DNA from: Novosphingobium aureum
Lineage (GTDB): Bacteria; Pseudomonadota; Alphaproteobacteria; Sphingomonadales; Sphingomonadaceae
Assembly: GCF_015865035.1 (NCBI RefSeq)
Contig: NZ_JADZGI010000001.1
Location: 2,418,001 to 2,482,000 of the forward strand
Reading direction: 5' to 3'
DNA: 64,000 bases
Below, piece after piece: positions 45,067 through 54,870 of this stretch. Each line of letters starts with the position of its first letter. Positions within the stretch are counted from its first letter, which is position 1. The notes below the pieces were generated by a model, which saw only the letters and a list, made by a program, of their open reading frames with translations, was not told the origin of the DNA and ran no database searches. The translations under genes were made by a program, and so were the position numbers.

Positions 45067-45981
45067 ATGATTACGCACGCCATTTGGTCCTCACTCCCCC
45101 GCCGAACGCGATCGTCGCTTGTCCCGGCGCACTTCGTGGCCTGTTCCGCGCTCTTCGCACTTGCCGCCTGCGGAGAGGCTCCTGAGCATTCGGGGACTGC
45201 CGAAAACATGACGAGCGTCGATATGAAGGAGGAAAGCCCGCCGCCAGCAATCGCTCCTGTGGATGCGAACGGGGGCGGGCCGATCGCAGTCAGCGTGCCG
45301 CGCATCGCCTATACTTACAGCTACACTTATCGCATCGCCGCCGAGCGGATCGCGCAAGTTCAGACCAGACAGGTCGAGCTTTGCGAGAAGCAGGGTCCGC
45401 AGGTCTGTCGCGTGCTCGACATGCGCTCGGCCAGCAGCGAAGGCGATGGCAGCGGCGGCTCGATGACCCTTGCGGTTGCAGCCCCCAAGGCCCGCGCCTT
45501 CGGTGCGAAGCTGGGGACCATCGTGGGCAACGCCGACGGCGAGGCCATTTCGAGCGAGATCACCGGCGAAGACCTCTCGAAGCAGATAGTCGACACCACC
45601 GCACGGCTCAAGGCCCGCACGGTATTGCGCGACCGCCTCATGGAAATCCTCGCCACGCGGCAGGGCAAGGTCGCCGAACTGGTCGAAGCCGAACGCGGGG
45701 TCGCCAAGGTCAACGAGGAGATCGACCAGGCGCGTAGCTGGCTGGCCGAGATGCAGGGACGCGTCGACTATAGCGAGATGAACCTGACCTACGTTTCGCA
45801 AGGCCAGACGACGAACGCCTTTCTCTCACCGATCCTGGCTGCGCTCGGAAGTCTGGGTTCGATCCTGGGAACGGTCATCGGCGCGCTGATCGTGTTGCTC
45901 GCCGTCGGTGTCCCGCTTGGCCTCGCGATCTGGGCGCTCGCCTGGCTCGTGCGCACCATCCGCCAGAGAAACGAGGCCTGA
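45067..45981 (+). CDS. DUF4349 lipoprotein
   Basis: This 304-residue protein has a lipoprotein leader (ACSALFALAAC, lipid cysteine near residue 35), a DUF4349 domain (PRIAYTYSYTYRI, CRVLDMRSASSEG, DTTARLKARTVLRDRLMEIL, coiled coil to about 240) and a C-terminal membrane segment (LGTVIGALIVLLAVGVPLGLAIWALAWL). The function of the family is unknown; it is anchored in the envelope at both ends, which is the typical layout. Confidence 0.88.
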   Translation: MITHAIWSSLPRRTRSSLVPAHFVACSALFALAACGEAPEHSGTAENMTSVDMKEESPPPAIAPVDANGGGPIAVSVPRIAYTYSYTYRIAAERIAQVQTRQVELCEKQGPQVCRVLDMRSASSEGDGSGGSMTLAVAAPKARAFGAKLGTIVGNADGEAISSEITGEDLSKQIVDTTARLKARTVLRDRLMEILATRQGKVAELVEAERGVAKVNEEIDQARSWLAEMQGRVDYSEMNLTYVSQGQTTNAFLSPILAALGSLGSILGTVIGALIVLLAVGVPLGLAIWALAWLVRTIRQRNEA

Positions 45982-46122
45982 GGCCAGCCGCCCCATCCTC
46001 GGTCCGTGCAGCGAACGGGCCGGGACGTTGCCTGTAGCCCCGCCAACTGGCCCGACAACTGGAACGCACCTGCCGTCTTCCCCGTTCTCCTTGCATACCC
46101 CCCAGCTGCAAAGGAAACAGAG

Positions 46123-46662
46123 ATGACCAAACGCGTCCTCATCCTCGCCACCAACGGTTTCGAACAGTCCGAGCTCATGGGCCCGCGCGATGCGCTCAGC
46201 GAGGCAGGTTTCGAGGTCCTCGTCGCCAGCCCTGAAGAGGGCGAGATCAAGGGCTGGAAGCACACCGACTGGGGCGAAAGCGTCAAGGTCGACCTCGCGC
46301 TCGACGACGTGCGCGCCGCCACCTTCGACGGGCTCGTCCTGCCCGGCGGGCAGATCAACCCCGACGTGCTGCGCATCAACGACACTGCGGTCGAACTCGT
46401 GCGCGCCTTCGTCGATGCGGGCAAGCCGGTCGCCGCCATTTGCCACGCCCCCTGGCTCTTGATCGAGGCAGGCGTGGTCGAAGGCAGGACCGTGACCGGC
46501 TGGCCCTCGATCCGTACCGACCTCGCCAATGCAGGTGCGAAGGTGGTCGACAGGGAAGTCGCCGTCGACGGCAACCTGATCACCAGCCGCAAGCCCGACG
46601 ACATCCCGGCCTTTGCCGAGGCGATGATCGCAGCGCTCAAGGTTCCCGCCGAAGCGGCCTGA
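46123..46662 (+). CDS. DJ-1/PfpI family protein (type 1 glutamine amidotransferase-like)
   Basis: This 179-residue class has the nucleophile elbow AAICHAPWLLIEAG, with the conserved cysteine in the ICHAP motif, and LVLPGGQINPDVLR. It resembles YhbO/PfpI proteins, which are linked to stress resistance and proposed as protein or nucleotide deglycases. The ATG at 46123 is preceded by AAAGGAAACAGAG; a longer upstream reading frame is not family-like. A strong terminator follows. Confidence 0.92.
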   Translation: MTKRVLILATNGFEQSELMGPRDALSEAGFEVLVASPEEGEIKGWKHTDWGESVKVDLALDDVRAATFDGLVLPGGQINPDVLRINDTAVELVRAFVDAGKPVAAICHAPWLLIEAGVVEGRTVTGWPSIRTDLANAGAKVVDREVAVDGNLITSRKPDDIPAFAEAMIAALKVPAEAA

Positions 46663-46697
46663 GACCGCGTGCCGGGCTGTACCGGCAAAAAATAGGA

Positions 46698-46742
46698 AAC
46701 GGCCGCATCGCTCCTACCGGAGCGGTGCGGCCGTTCTGTTTT
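46698..46742 (+). terminator. Rho-independent terminator after the PfpI gene
   Basis: A long stem (AACGGCCGCA with TGCGGCCGTT, continuing CGCTCC with GGAGCG) is followed by CTGTTTT. It lies 36 bases after the stop and before the convergent ferredoxin gene. Confidence 0.88.
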
Positions 46743-46749
46743 CAGGGCA

Positions 46750-47082
46750 TCAGCCGATCTGCATGTCGCGCACGACACCGGGCATATGCACCTCGATCCC
46801 GTCGAGCGCGTCGGTCAGCTCGATCTGGCAGGCAAGGCGGCTGGTGCGCGCGACGCCGGCCGCAAGGTCGAGCATGTCCTCTTCCTCCATCGAGGCCTCG
46901 GGCAGCCTGTCGAACCAGGCATCGGCGATGTGGACGTGGCAGGTGGAACAGGCCATTTGACCTTCGCAGGTCCCCTCGAGCGGCATCCCCGCGTTCTGGG
47001 CCACTTCGAGCAGCCGGGCACCCGGTTCGGCCGTGGCCGTGACCTTGTCCCCCTCGGACGTGACGAAAAGCACGCTAGGCAA
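46750..47082 (-). CDS. Adrenodoxin-type 2Fe-2S ferredoxin
   Basis: This 110-residue ferredoxin has its cluster cysteines in CEGQMACSTC and a fourth in RLACQIEL, the spacing of the [2Fe-2S] adrenodoxin/Isc-type group. It transfers electrons in the cytosol, perhaps for Fe-S cluster assembly or a cytochrome P450. The start is a TTG at 47080-47082; a GTG three codons downstream is possible. It lies 3 bases after a cysteine desulfurase gene on the same strand, which supports a role in Fe-S biogenesis. Confidence 0.93.
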   Translation of the reverse strand: MPSVLFVTSEGDKVTATAEPGARLLEVAQNAGMPLEGTCEGQMACSTCHVHIADAWFDRLPEASMEEEDMLDLAAGVARTSRLACQIELTDALDGIEVHMPGVVRDMQIG

Positions 47083-47085
47083 TGT

Positions 47086-48177
47086 TCAGACTCCCTGCGC
47101 CGCCGCAGCGGCTTCTATTCGAGTGCAGGCATCCTCTATATCCCGTAAACCACTATATCGCCCAAATCCCAATCGGATAGAGGCTTTGGCCTGTTCGTCC
47201 GCAAGGTGGATGGCGCGCAGCACGTGACTGGTCCGTCCCGAGCCGCTGGCGCAGGCCGAGCCCGCCGAAAATGCAATGTCGCGAAGGTCCGACATCAGCC
47301 GCGCGACGTCGAGCCCTTCCAGCCGCAGATTGAGATTGCCAAGCCAGCGCTGGCCTTGCGAACCGTTGAGCGTCCAGCGCGAAAGCACATCGCGCGCCCT
47401 TTGCCAGAGCTGCGCAACATGGGCGGCATCTTCCTCCATCCGCTGCGCCGCGAGCGCTGCCGCAGCACCGAAACCGGCGCACAAGGCAGGGCTGAGCGTG
47501 CCCGAACGCAGCCCCTGCTCCTGCCCGCCGCCCCGGATAAGCGGTGCGATTTCAAGTCCGTCGCGCAGCCAGAGCGCACCGATACCCTTGGGGCCGTAGA
47601 GCTTGTGCGCCGAGATCGCGATCATGTCGGCGCCAGCGAGCGCCGACAGCTTGCCCGCCCCCTGCACCGCATCGCACAGAAACAACGCGCCTTGCGCATG
47701 TGCCCGCTTCGCCAGATCCTCGACCGGCTGCACCGTGCCGATCTCGTTGTTAACCTGCATGACCGCGACCAGCTGGCTTGCGTCTCCAAGCGGCGCATCG
47801 GGCGAAACCAGTCCTTCATGGTCGACCGGGATTATCGTCAGCGCAGGATCGATGGCCCTTGCCGTATCGAGGACCGCTGCATGCTCGATCGCCGAGACCG
47901 CAAGGCGCTTCGCACCGCTGCCCACCAACGCGAGATTGATCGCCTCGGTCGCGCCCGAGGTGAAGATCACGCGGCCTCCGGGCGGAAGCAGCGCCGCCAC
48001 CTGCTCGCGCGCGACCTCGACTGCGGCAGCGGCCATGCGACCGGGGCGATGCGGGCTATGCGGGTTGGCGTAGCCCAACATCATGCCGCTCGCCTCGGGT
48101 CCGCCCAGCCAGGGCAACATCGCCTCGCGCGCCTCGGGCGCGAGCGGGGTCGTCGCCTGATAGTCGAGATAGATCAT
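47086..48177 (-). CDS. Cysteine desulfurase (NifS/IscS-type), copy 1
   Basis: This 363-residue PLP enzyme has IYLDYQATTPLAPEAREAM at the start, FTSGATEAINLAL, PLP lysine in AISAHKLYGPKGIGALW, and the active-site cysteine in FSAGSACASGSG. It takes sulfur from cysteine for Fe-S cluster and thiolation chemistry. The ATG at 48175-48177 overlaps the previous gene's stop (ATGA). Two desulfurase genes in tandem beside a ferredoxin suggest specialised sulfur delivery. Confidence 0.94.
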   Translation of the reverse strand: MIYLDYQATTPLAPEAREAMLPWLGGPEASGMMLGYANPHSPHRPGRMAAAAVEVAREQVAALLPPGGRVIFTSGATEAINLALVGSGAKRLAVSAIEHAAVLDTARAIDPALTIIPVDHEGLVSPDAPLGDASQLVAVMQVNNEIGTVQPVEDLAKRAHAQGALFLCDAVQGAGKLSALAGADMIAISAHKLYGPKGIGALWLRDGLEIAPLIRGGGQEQGLRSGTLSPALCAGFGAAAALAAQRMEEDAAHVAQLWQRARDVLSRWTLNGSQGQRWLGNLNLRLEGLDVARLMSDLRDIAFSAGSACASGSGRTSHVLRAIHLADEQAKASIRLGFGRYSGLRDIEDACTRIEAAAAAQGV

Positions 48178-49322
48178 GGCTTGCCCCCCACCCCTGCAAT
48201 CTCGCGCCATGCCGCGATGAAGGTGTCGATCTCGAGCGCGGTCGTCTCGCGCCCTATGGAGACGCGGATGACTTCCTGCGGATGCGGGTAGCCCATCGCG
48301 TCGAGCACGTGCGAATTGCGCAGCGAGCCCGAGGAACAGGCACTGCCTGCCGAGACCGCGATACCAAGGCCATCGAAGCGGATGAGCTGGACCGCGGAAG
48401 GCTTGCCGGGCATGCGGTAGGCGCCGATCGTGGCGATCCGCTCGGCATCTTGCGCGACGATTTCCCCACCCGCAGCGAGGATGCCTTGCTCGAGCCGTGC
48501 GCGCAGGCCTCGGGCATGTTCGATCCAGTCGCTCCCGGCCTCGAGCGCCGCAGCCATGGCGAGCACGCCGGGCAGGTTCTCCGTCCCGCCACGATAGCCG
48601 CGCTCCTGCCCACCCTCTGGCAAAAGCAGGGCCCAGTCGCGCACCAGTAACGCCCCCACACCGATGGGACCGCCGAACTTGTGTGCAGCAAGCGCAACGA
48701 TGTCCGCCGGGGGAAGCGCGATCTTGCCTGCACCTTGCGCGCAGTCTGCGAGAAGCAGGCCGCCTGCAGCGTGCACCGCCTCGGCGATCTGCGCGAGCAG
48801 CTGGATCACGCCGGTTTCGCTGTTGATCTGCTGGACCGCCACGAGCCCCGCAAGTGCTGCGCTTTCCGGACTGACGCGGCCATTGGCATCGACTTCCGGA
48901 CTGACGCGGCCATTGGCATCGACGCCAAGCCGCGCAGCGCCAGCGGCGTGGCGCAGCAATGCCTCGTGCTCGACCGGTGAAGTGGCCAAGAGCGGCGCCT
49001 TGGTCGCGCGCAAGGCCAGTGCCAGCGCCTCGCTCGCGCCCGAGGTGAAGACAATTTCACCCTGCCAGCCAAGCACCTTCGCGATGCGCTCGCGCGCGCC
49101 TTCGAGCGCTGCGCGCGCGGCGCGTCCGGCCTTGTGCGGGCTCGAGGGATTGGCCCAGAGCGCGGCGCCCTCGAGCCACGCTTCACGCGCCTCGGGCAGG
49201 AGGGGCGTCGTCGCGGCGTGATCGAGGTAGATGTCCGCGTGTTGGTTTGGCGAAGAAATCTGCGACTCCGTCTTTGTCGACAAGATTGTTTTTAGGACTA
49301 ATGTTTCTATATAGCGAACCAT
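48174..49322 (-). CDS. Cysteine desulfurase (NifS/IscS-type), copy 2, with internal duplication
   Basis: This 382-residue PLP enzyme has DIYLDHAATTPLLPEAREAW, FTSGASEALALAL, PLP lysine in ALAAHKFGGPIGVGAL and active-site cysteine in VSAGSACSSGSLRNSHVL. It carries a 10-residue in-frame duplication (VDANGRVSPE twice) caused by a 30-base tandem repeat. The first 30 or so residues before DIYLDHAATT are not family-like; I used the ATG at 49320-49322. It overlaps copy 1 by ATGA. Catalytic residues are intact, so it may still be active. Confidence 0.9.
   Translation of the reverse strand: MVRYIETLVLKTILSTKTESQISSPNQHADIYLDHAATTPLLPEAREAWLEGAALWANPSSPHKAGRAARAALEGARERIAKVLGWQGEIVFTSGASEALALALRATKAPLLATSPVEHEALLRHAAGAARLGVDANGRVSPEVDANGRVSPESAALAGLVAVQQINSETGVIQLLAQIAEAVHAAGGLLLADCAQGAGKIALPPADIVALAAHKFGGPIGVGALLVRDWALLLPEGGQERGYRGGTENLPGVLAMAAALEAGSDWIEHARGLRARLEQGILAAGGEIVAQDAERIATIGAYRMPGKPSAVQLIRFDGLGIAVSAGSACSSGSLRNSHVLDAMGYPHPQEVIRVSIGRETTALEIDTFIAAWREIAGVGGKP
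48864..48923. repeat. Perfect 30-base tandem repeat in a coding region
   Basis: Unit TTCCGGACTGACGCGGCCAT followed by ten more bases occurs twice, at 48864-48893 and 48894-48923, with no mismatch. It encodes a 10-residue repeat on the minus strand. An identical copy number of two and perfect identity suggest a recent duplication. Confidence 0.95.
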
Positions 49323-49404
49323 CGCATTTCCACTCCCGCAATGGTCGGCGCACGCTTTCGCCACCGTTTTTGCGGGAGTTTCAACAGGTCAGGTTTCCAG
49401 TCAC

Positions 49405-50061
49405 ATGCCCTCAGTCATCTTTCCCGGTCCCGAAGGTCGTCTCGAAGGCCGCTTCCAGCCTGCCACGCGTCCGCGTGCACCGGTGGCGATGATCCTTCAT
49501 CCGCACCCGCAGGCAGGGGGCACGATGAACGACCGCATCACCCAGCACCTGTACAAGACTTTCGTCAACCGCGGCTTCGCGACCCTGCGCTTCAACTTCC
49601 GCGGCGTCGGCCGCAGCCAGGGCAGCTTCGACAACGGCATCGGCGAACTGTCGGACGCCGCTGCCGCGCTCGACTGGGTCCAGCAGATCCACCCCGAAAG
49701 CTCGACCACGTGGATCGCGGGCTATTCGTTCGGCGCGCTGATCGGCATGCAGCTGCTCATGCGCCGTCCCGAGATCCGCGGTTTCATCTCGGTCGCACCG
49801 CCCGCGAACATGTACGACTTCAGCTTCCTCGCGCCCTGCCCCGCTTCGGGCATCATCATTCAGGGCGCGGCGGACACTGTGGTCACGCCCAATGCGGTAC
49901 AGAAGCTGGTCGACAAGCTGCGCACGCAAAAGCACATCACGATCCATCACGACGAGATCCCGCGCGCCAACCACTTCTTCGAGAACGAGACCGACGATCT
50001 CATGAAGTCGGTCGACAACTACCTCGACATGCGCCTCGCGCCCGACTGCCCGATCAAGTAA
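49405..50061 (+). CDS. Alpha/beta hydrolase
   Basis: This 218-residue hydrolase begins PSVIFPGPEGRLEGRFQP, has the HPHPQAGGTMNDRI block, the oxyanion-forming RFNFRGVGRSQGSFDNGIGE and the nucleophile elbow GYSFG; a late histidine is in RANHFF. This is the group conserved beside sulfur/Fe-S genes in sphingomonads (known to me by gene order only). The substrate is unknown. It is divergent from the desulfurase pair. Confidence 0.9.
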   Translation: MPSVIFPGPEGRLEGRFQPATRPRAPVAMILHPHPQAGGTMNDRITQHLYKTFVNRGFATLRFNFRGVGRSQGSFDNGIGELSDAAAALDWVQQIHPESSTTWIAGYSFGALIGMQLLMRRPEIRGFISVAPPANMYDFSFLAPCPASGIIIQGAADTVVTPNAVQKLVDKLRTQKHITIHHDEIPRANHFFENETDDLMKSVDNYLDMRLAPDCPIK

Positions 50062-50101
50062 GCGGCAGCAGGACCGGATTTCACAGCGCCGGTTTTCACA
50101 G

Positions 50102-50138
50102 CGGGCGTCGGAGCATCACTCCGGCGCCCGTTCTTCTT
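50102..50138 (+). terminator. Rho-independent terminator after the alpha/beta hydrolase
   Basis: CGGGCG..CGGAG pairs with CTCCG..CGCCCG (50102-50130), followed by TTCTTCTT. It overlaps the 3' end of the convergent small membrane gene and may serve both strands. Confidence 0.85.
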
Positions 50139-50328
50139 GCGCGGCATTGACGAGGCTGTCGCCGTCGCTCGTCGGAAGCGTCCAGATCAGGACGTTGATC
50201 GCCATGACCACGGCAAGCACGAGCATCAGCACCGCCTGACGGCGATAGCCTTCGCGCTGCCAGAGCACGAAGGCGCCCAGCAGCAGGGCGATACAGGTGA
50301 GCACGAGCAGCGAAAGTGCGATGTCCAT
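50116..50328 (-). CDS. Small two-helix membrane protein
   Basis: This 70-residue protein has hydrophobic segments ALSLLVLTCIALLLGAFVLW and AVLMLVLAVVMAINVLIWTLP around a short basic loop (REGYRRQ), giving a hairpin in the inner membrane. The tail is acidic. It stands alone with its 3' end inside the convergent terminator. The function is unknown. Confidence 0.7.
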   Translation of the reverse strand: MDIALSLLVLTCIALLLGAFVLWQREGYRRQAVLMLVLAVVMAINVLIWTLPTSDGDSLVNAAQEERAPE

Positions 50329-50475
50329 GGCCCATGGCTAGCCCATCGCAGGCATCGTGGCGAGTTCGTTCGCGCAAGCGTTAACTTGCTCGCAGACGAA
50401 ACTTACCACCACGCCTGCGTAAAAATCGGTCGGAGCAAATTGACAGCCCCGCCACCCGCAGCCAGTCTGCGCGCC

Positions 50476-52368
50476 ATGCAAGACCACACCCCCCAGACCG
50501 CACAGATCTCGCGCCGCTCGGCCATCGGCATGCTCTCTGCAAGCGTTGCCGCGCTCGCCCTGCCCGGCTGTGCTCGCGCCGTCGCCGAAGGCACCCAGCC
50601 GCGCCCGGCAGTCGGCGGCCCCGCCATGGCGAGCCCGGCAGCCCCGACCGAGGCTTCGGGCCTGCTCGATTCCATCGCCTGGCGCCTGCTCGAGCATAAT
50701 CCGGGTCAGGCCACGAGCCTTGGTGTCGACACCGGCGAGCACGCCTATCTGCGCTCGAAGCTCGAGGACCGCTCTGCCGCTGGCATGGCATCGCTCGCCG
50801 AAACGCTACGCCAGGACCTCGCCAGGGTCTCGGCCATCGACACCAGCCACATGAACCCTGCCGATGCGACCAGCCTCGCGGTGATCAAGAGCGCCTATGC
50901 GACATCGCTCGACGGTTTTGCCCAGCCCTATGGCGACGTCGCCGTGGGCGGCTGGCGCAATACGCCCTACGTCGTCATTCAGAACGTGGGCGCCTATCTT
51001 GACACCCCGCGCTTTCTCGATGCCGACCATCCGGTGAAGACCCCCGATGACGCCGATGCCTATGTCGCGCGCCTAGGGCAGATGAGCGGCCAGCTCGATG
51101 GCGAACTCGACCGGATGAAGGCGGCGACCGGCGAAGGCCTCGTTCCTCCCGACTTCCTGCTCGACCGCGCCGTCGCGCAGATGGAGGCCTCGATCGCGGA
51201 TGCCCGCGACAACGGCGGCACGCTCGCAGGCTCGGTTGCGACGCGCACCACCGAGATGAAGGGTGACTGGGCCCGGCAGGCCCGCGCCATCGTCGCTGGT
51301 GACGTGGTCCCCGCTCTCGAGCGCCAGCTTGCCGAGCTCAAGCGCCAGCGCGGCCTTGCGACGGGCGATCCGGGCATGCGCGAGAGGCCGCATGGCGCCG
51401 AGTTCTATGCCTGGGCTCTGCACGCCAGCACCACCACCCCCATGCCCGCCGAGGAGATCCACAAGCTCGGCCTCGAACAGCTCGACGAACTGCACGCGAG
51501 GATGGATCCGATCCTCAAGGATCTGGGCTATACCAAGGGGACCGTCGGTGACCGCATGACCGCGCTCGGCTCGGACAAGCGCTTCATGTTCTCGCAAGGC
51601 GACAAGGGCCGCGACGAGATCATGGCCTTCATCCATGGGCGGATCGACTGGATCAAGTCGCAGATGCCACGCGCTTTCCGCGAACTCGTACCCGGCAACG
51701 TCGAAGTGCGCCGCCTGCCGCTGTCAGAGGAACCGGGCGCGCCGACCGCCTATGGCGGGGCGGGCTCGAAGGACGGCAGCGTGCCCGGCAAGATGTGGAT
51801 CAACCTGCGCACCACCGCGCTTCACCGCAAGTACGACCTGCCAACGCTCGTTCATCACGAAGCGATCCCCGGGCACGTCTGGCAAGGCGAATATGCCAAC
51901 CGCCTGCCGCTGATCCGCTCGATCCTCGCTTTCAACGCCTATTCGGAAGGCTGGGCGCTCTACGGCGAGCAGCTCGGCGATGAACTGGGTGCCTACGACG
52001 AGAGCCCGGTGGGTCGCCTTGGCTACCTCCAGTCGATTGCGTTCCGGGCCTGCCGCATGGTGGTGGACACGGGCCTGCACTCGAAGGGCTGGAGCCGCGA
52101 ACAGGCGGTGCGTTTCTTCATGGAGCGCAACGGCAACAAGCGCGAGGAAGTGGTCAACGAGGTCGACCGTTACTGCTCGTGGCCGGGTCAGGCCTGCGGC
52201 TACAAGATGGGCCACAACGAGATCAACCGTCAGCGCCAGCGCGCCATTGCCGAACTCGGCGATGCCTACGACCTGCGCGATTTCGACCAGGCCGTCGTCG
52301 ATGGCGGCAATGTCCCGCTCGACGTGCTGGGACAGAACATCGCGCGCTACATCGCGACGAAGAGCTAG
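50476..52368 (+). CDS. DUF885 family putative metallopeptidase, exported lipoprotein
   Basis: This 630-residue protein has a leader combining a twin-arginine-like SRRSAIG with a lipobox LALPGC, so it is exported and lipidated. The body is helical with the family motif HHEAIPGH (H460-H467), which resembles a zinc-peptidase site (HExxH-like arrangement HHEAIPGH), and EGWALYGEQLGDE further on. Members are poorly characterised; peptidase activity is a reasonable inference. It is a single gene with its own terminator. Confidence 0.88.
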   Translation: MQDHTPQTAQISRRSAIGMLSASVAALALPGCARAVAEGTQPRPAVGGPAMASPAAPTEASGLLDSIAWRLLEHNPGQATSLGVDTGEHAYLRSKLEDRSAAGMASLAETLRQDLARVSAIDTSHMNPADATSLAVIKSAYATSLDGFAQPYGDVAVGGWRNTPYVVIQNVGAYLDTPRFLDADHPVKTPDDADAYVARLGQMSGQLDGELDRMKAATGEGLVPPDFLLDRAVAQMEASIADARDNGGTLAGSVATRTTEMKGDWARQARAIVAGDVVPALERQLAELKRQRGLATGDPGMRERPHGAEFYAWALHASTTTPMPAEEIHKLGLEQLDELHARMDPILKDLGYTKGTVGDRMTALGSDKRFMFSQGDKGRDEIMAFIHGRIDWIKSQMPRAFRELVPGNVEVRRLPLSEEPGAPTAYGGAGSKDGSVPGKMWINLRTTALHRKYDLPTLVHHEAIPGHVWQGEYANRLPLIRSILAFNAYSEGWALYGEQLGDELGAYDESPVGRLGYLQSIAFRACRMVVDTGLHSKGWSREQAVRFFMERNGNKREEVVNEVDRYCSWPGQACGYKMGHNEINRQRQRAIAELGDAYDLRDFDQAVVDGGNVPLDVLGQNIARYIATKS

Positions 52369-52392
52369 GCCGCCAAAATCAGGTCAGCGAGC

Positions 52393-52430
52393 AAAGGGCC
52401 CCAGCGCAAAGCACGCACCGGGGCCCTTTT
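52393..52430 (+). terminator. Rho-independent terminator after the DUF885 gene
   Basis: AAAGGGCCCC (52393-52402) pairs with GGGGCCCTTTT (52420-52430) around a 17-base loop, ending in TTTT. It lies 24 bases after the stop. Confidence 0.85.
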
Positions 52431-52434
52431 CGTG

Positions 52435-52785
52435 TCATTTCCTCGCGAAGAAACCGCTGGCCATGCCCGCGATGTCATCGATCACGCTGCCATCGCCATC
52501 CCGGTCGAGCATCTGCATGACCTGAGGATTGGCCGTGATCTGCTGGGCGATCTGCCCGAGCGCGCCTTCGCCGCCGATTGCCGCGATCATCTGCTGCATC
52601 GTGCCCGTATCGAGCCCGGTCTTGTCGGCTGCGAGCGCGGCAGTATCGCCCGGCTGCTCGTGCGACTGTCCAAGCGCGGCGACAGCCTTTTGCGCCATGA
52701 CCGGATCGAGGCCGAAGCGGCCCGCAAGACCCGCAAGATCGGTGCCGCTGCCTGCCTGTCCAAGTATTGCGTCGAGTAGTGCCAT
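52435..52785 (-). CDS. Small DUF937-like protein
   Basis: This 116-residue protein starts MALLDAILGQAGSGTDLAGLAGRFGLDP, a glycine/alanine-rich helical repeat region, with LDRDGDGSVIDDIAGMA near the end. The DxDGDGS stretch resembles a calcium-binding EF-hand-like loop. This is the DUF937/YidB-like pattern, function unknown. GGAGG precedes the ATG at 52783-52785; a longer upstream frame is disregarded. It is convergent with the DUF885 gene. Confidence 0.7.
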   Translation of the reverse strand: MALLDAILGQAGSGTDLAGLAGRFGLDPVMAQKAVAALGQSHEQPGDTAALAADKTGLDTGTMQQMIAAIGGEGALGQIAQQITANPQVMQMLDRDGDGSVIDDIAGMASGFFARK

Positions 52786-52930
52786 AGATACCTCCGTCTC
52801 ATTGCGACAACGATGCCAACGGGAAGATGCCATGCATGCACCCTGGCCACAAAGGCACAATGCGACACCTTGTTTGAAGCAAGCGAGCGCTTGGGAAAAG
52901 GCAGACCTGATCGCTCAGGCGCGCCACGCA

Positions 52931-52962
52931 AGAAAAAAGCCCCGGAAACACGTTCCGGGGCT
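52931..52962 (-). terminator. Rho-independent terminator after pckA
   Basis: Perfect 10-base arms AGCCCCGGAA / TTCCGGGGCT with a 5-base loop; on the minus strand TTTTTT follows. It lies 31 bases downstream of the pckA stop. Confidence 0.92.
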
Positions 52963-52992
52963 CCTTCAATCCTTGCGAATTCGCGTAGCAGC

Positions 52993-54600
<1,608 letters not shown>

Positions 54601-54870
54601 CTCCTCCAAATTGACATGTCTGCCGGATTATCCGTCGGCAGCAGCGGAAGTTCCAGAAATACTGGAGTCGCGCTGCGGATAGTCCAGAGCTTCTTTTCCG
54701 TCAAATTGGCAAGAATTGGAACTGCAAAGGGTCAAATCGGGACAGAATCGTCGCAGTCTCGTCCAGATTGTCAGCCAGCCATTCTCCGTCTAGGTGATGA
54801 CCCTGTGATCAGGAGAGGCACCGCCGGTTACAAGGGTGCACTCACGCCAGACAGGTGATGCGCAAAGTCG
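54601..54870. promoter_or_regulatory. pckA-chvI divergent promoter region
   Basis: This 270-base region holds two close direct repeats GTCAAATTGG (54700-54709) and GTCAAATCGG (54731-54740), 31 bases apart (about three DNA turns), and a related GTCAATTTGG on the minus strand just upstream of the pckA start. They are candidate sites for a regulator such as ChvI. No consensus promoter was assigned. Confidence 0.45.
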
